This document shows positions 6,355 through 8,888 of a stretch of 8,888 nt of DNA, in pieces. Each line of letters opens with the position of its first letter. Position 1 is the first letter of the stretch. A model generated the notes under the pieces. The model was not told where the DNA came from and searched no databases. It was given only the letters and a program-made list of their open reading frames with translations. The stretch is taken from positions 1 through 8,888 of the forward strand of contig DCVI01000004.1 in assembly GCA_002327315.1 (NCBI GenBank), read 5' to 3'. The translations under genes were made by a program, and so were the position numbers. The DNA comes from Syntrophaceae bacterium UBA2192. GTDB lineage: Bacteria > Desulfobacterota > Syntrophia > Syntrophales > UBA2192.

Positions 6355-6744
6355 CTACAGGGCCTTTGCGCTGACGAACTGGATTATCTTTGCCAGGGCG
6401 GTGCCCGGCCCGAAAATTTCGGCGATGCCTTCCGCCTTCAATTTCGGGATGTCGTCGGGCGGGATCGTGCCACCCAGCACCACCGTCATGTCCCCCGCGC
6501 CTTTTTCCCTGAGCAGCCGGACGACCTCGGGGGCGAGTATCATGTGGTTGCCCGAGAGCGTGCTCAGGCCCACGACGTCAACGTCTTCCTCCAGGGCCGA
6601 TTTTGCAATGGTCTCCGGGTTCTGGTTTCCCAGGTAGATGACCTCCATGCCGGCATCGCGCAGCGCGCGGGCGACAACGATGCTGCCTCTCCAGTGTGCG
6701 TCCAGCCCGAGACGGGCGATCAGGATCCTTGTCTTTCGGCTCAT
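6355..6744 (-). CDS. Coenzyme B12-binding small subunit of an acyl-CoA mutase
   Basis: The 129-residue protein is a stand-alone cobalamin-binding domain of the methylmalonyl-CoA mutase C-terminal type. It shows the base-off/His-on motif DxHxxG as Asp15-Ala-His17-Trp-Arg-Gly20 (His17 ligates cobalt), then GLSTLSGNH (59-67, the SxL motif) and VVLGGTIPPDD (88-98, the GG motif contacting the nucleotide tail). Most relatives have Asp before the Arg in the first motif (DGHDRG); here it is Trp. The family length (about 130-140) fits the small subunits of isobutyryl- and 2-hydroxyisobutyryl-CoA mutases, so it should pair with the large subunit encoded upstream. The start at 6744 has GGAGGT four bases away; an in-frame ATG at 6756 lacks a site. 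The gene is separated from the large subunit by repeat copy 2 and followed closely by the IS630 element. No G-protein chaperone (MeaB type) is present in the window. Confidence 0.93.
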   Translation of the reverse strand: MSRKTRILIARLGLDAHWRGSIVVARALRDAGMEVIYLGNQNPETIAKSALEEDVDVVGLSTLSGNHMILAPEVVRLLREKGAGDMTVVLGGTIPPDDIPKLKAEGIAEIFGPGTALAKIIQFVSAKAL

Positions 6745-6748
6745 TCTG

Positions 6749-6754
6749 ACCTCC
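6749..6754 (-). promoter_or_regulatory. Shine-Dalgarno deciding the mutase small-subunit start
   Basis: GGAGGT on the minus strand sits four bases before ATG at 6744. It lies in the only few bases between the end of repeat copy 2 (6758) and the gene, so the repeat forms nearly the whole leader of the small subunit. Confidence 0.75.
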
Positions 6755-6757
6755 ATA

Positions 6758-6974
6758 ACCGGGGGCGCCTCAAAAAACCACTACCCTGATCTCCCTCTCC
6801 TTCTGGCGACCCCGTCCTTGCAGGCTTCCTCTCCCCTGCGAGGGAGAGGATCGAGGTGAGGGGAACTGCTCTTTCCTCCAGTTCGAGAGGGTCGGGGCGA
6901 GGGTGAATAATCTCATTCATCAAGATTTTCGAGGCGCAACCATGTTTAGTTCTATACTTGCCGGGAAGCCCCGC
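6758..6974 (-). repeat. Dispersed repeat, copy 2, inside the mutase operon
   Basis: This is the inverted partner of 985-1202. Its core 6758-6908 is about 97% identical to copy 1 and the 66 bases from 6909 to 6974 are about 70% identical (both counted by eye). The strong hairpin recurs at 6827-6850. It fills most of the roughly 255-base gap between the large-subunit stop (7000) and the small-subunit start (6744), with about 25 bases left over on one side and 13 on the other. In mutase operons of this type the two subunit genes are often closely spaced, so insertion of a repeat between them is likely. Confidence 0.85.
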
Positions 6975-6982
6975 ATTGGGGC
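6968..6982 (-). other. GC-rich hairpin after the mutase large-subunit stop
   Basis: GCCCC (6968-6972) pairs with GGGGC (6978-6982) around a five-base loop, 18 bases beyond the large-subunit stop codon at 7000-7002 on the minus strand, at the outer edge of repeat copy 2. There is no T-run after it, so complete termination is unlikely. It could attenuate read-through into the small-subunit gene or mark the original mRNA end. Confidence 0.35.
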
Positions 6983-6999
6983 GGGTAGCTTCAATCGCT

Positions 7000-8685
<1,686 letters not shown>

Positions 8686-8702
8686 GCAGGTCCCCTCCTT
8701 AT

Positions 8703-8888
8703 CTAATCATTGTCTTGAATAAACTTGCTCCTCCCTCTCGTCTCTTTCGTGACTGTCAAAACGGCCGTTACAGGATCACCCTGCATCGGCGGCAGAAAGC
8801 TTTTTTCATAGGTACCGCCGAATTTTACACTGATTCCCTGTCGATGAACGGATAATCCAAGACCTGACCCGATCTTTCCCCTTTTTAT
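8703..8888 (-). CDS. 3' end of an unidentified gene upstream of the mutase (partial)
   Basis: An open frame enters from the right edge and runs 61 codons to a TAG at 8703-8705. The visible C-terminus contains GISVKFGGTYEKSF, LPPMQGDPVTAVLTVTKE and ends RSKFIQDND. The alternating strand pattern with 'GDPVTA-x-x-x-V' recalls hot-dog-fold MaoC-like dehydratases, whose N-terminal domains carry similar 'GDxVTA' strands, and such an enzyme would fit next to an acyl-CoA mutase. The evidence is thin and if correct the protein would end unusually early. Only 17 bases, including a strong Shine-Dalgarno, separate its stop from the mutase start, so the two are almost certainly cotranscribed. Confidence 0.5.
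   Translation of the reverse strand: MKRGKIGSGLGLSVHRQGISVKFGGTYEKSFLPPMQGDPVTAVLTVTKETRGRSKFIQDND

Overview
The window reads as chromosome of a GC-rich anaerobe-like proteobacterium, most plausibly of the old Deltaproteobacteria (Desulfobacterota). This is an inference from the type of B12-dependent acyl-CoA mutase, the lipoprotein-type cardiolipin synthase relic and the sulfurtransferase relic; nothing in the window fixes the taxon. Apart from the relic at the left edge, every gene lies on the minus strand, so the natural reading direction is right to left.

Right part (8888 to about 6300): an operon for a two-subunit coenzyme-B12-dependent acyl-CoA mutase. It begins with the 3' end of an unidentified gene (8703-8888), followed 17 bases later by the 561-residue catalytic subunit (7000-8685). 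After a gap of about 255 bases comes the 129-residue cobalamin-binding subunit (6355-6744). The large subunit keeps the family framework but lacks several residues that define methylmalonyl-, isobutyryl- and 2-hydroxyisobutyryl-CoA mutases: Leu replaces the Tyr89 equivalent, there is no Arg or Gln at the Arg207 equivalent, and Asn replaces the catalytic His244. It is the best candidate here for an undescribed activity.

Centre right (5146-6304): an apparently intact IS630-family insertion sequence flanked by a TA duplication, inserted about 50 bases downstream of the mutase small-subunit gene. Its transposase stop codon is completed by the duplicated TA and one host base.

Centre (4847 to 1277, all minus): a membrane-anchored alpha/beta hydrolase, an exported zinc-phospholipase C / S1-P1 nuclease-like protein, a small tyrosine/proline-rich lipoprotein, a broken rhodanese fragment and a histidine-bearing six-helix membrane protein. 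Close spacing suggests one or two transcripts. The theme is cell envelope and lipid or ester hydrolysis, but substrates are unknown.

Left part (1-1200): a cardiolipin synthase/PLD pseudogene on the plus strand that has lost both catalytic HKD motifs. It is convergent with a 46-residue lipoprotein gene.

Two copies of a repeat of about 217 bases (985-1202 and 6758-6974) lie in inverted orientation and bracket 5.5 kb. One copy sits inside the mutase operon between the two subunit genes. Genome wear is visible at several points: one internally deleted gene, one truncated gene with a lost start codon, an insertion sequence and a dispersed repeat. No tRNA, rRNA or CRISPR array was seen.
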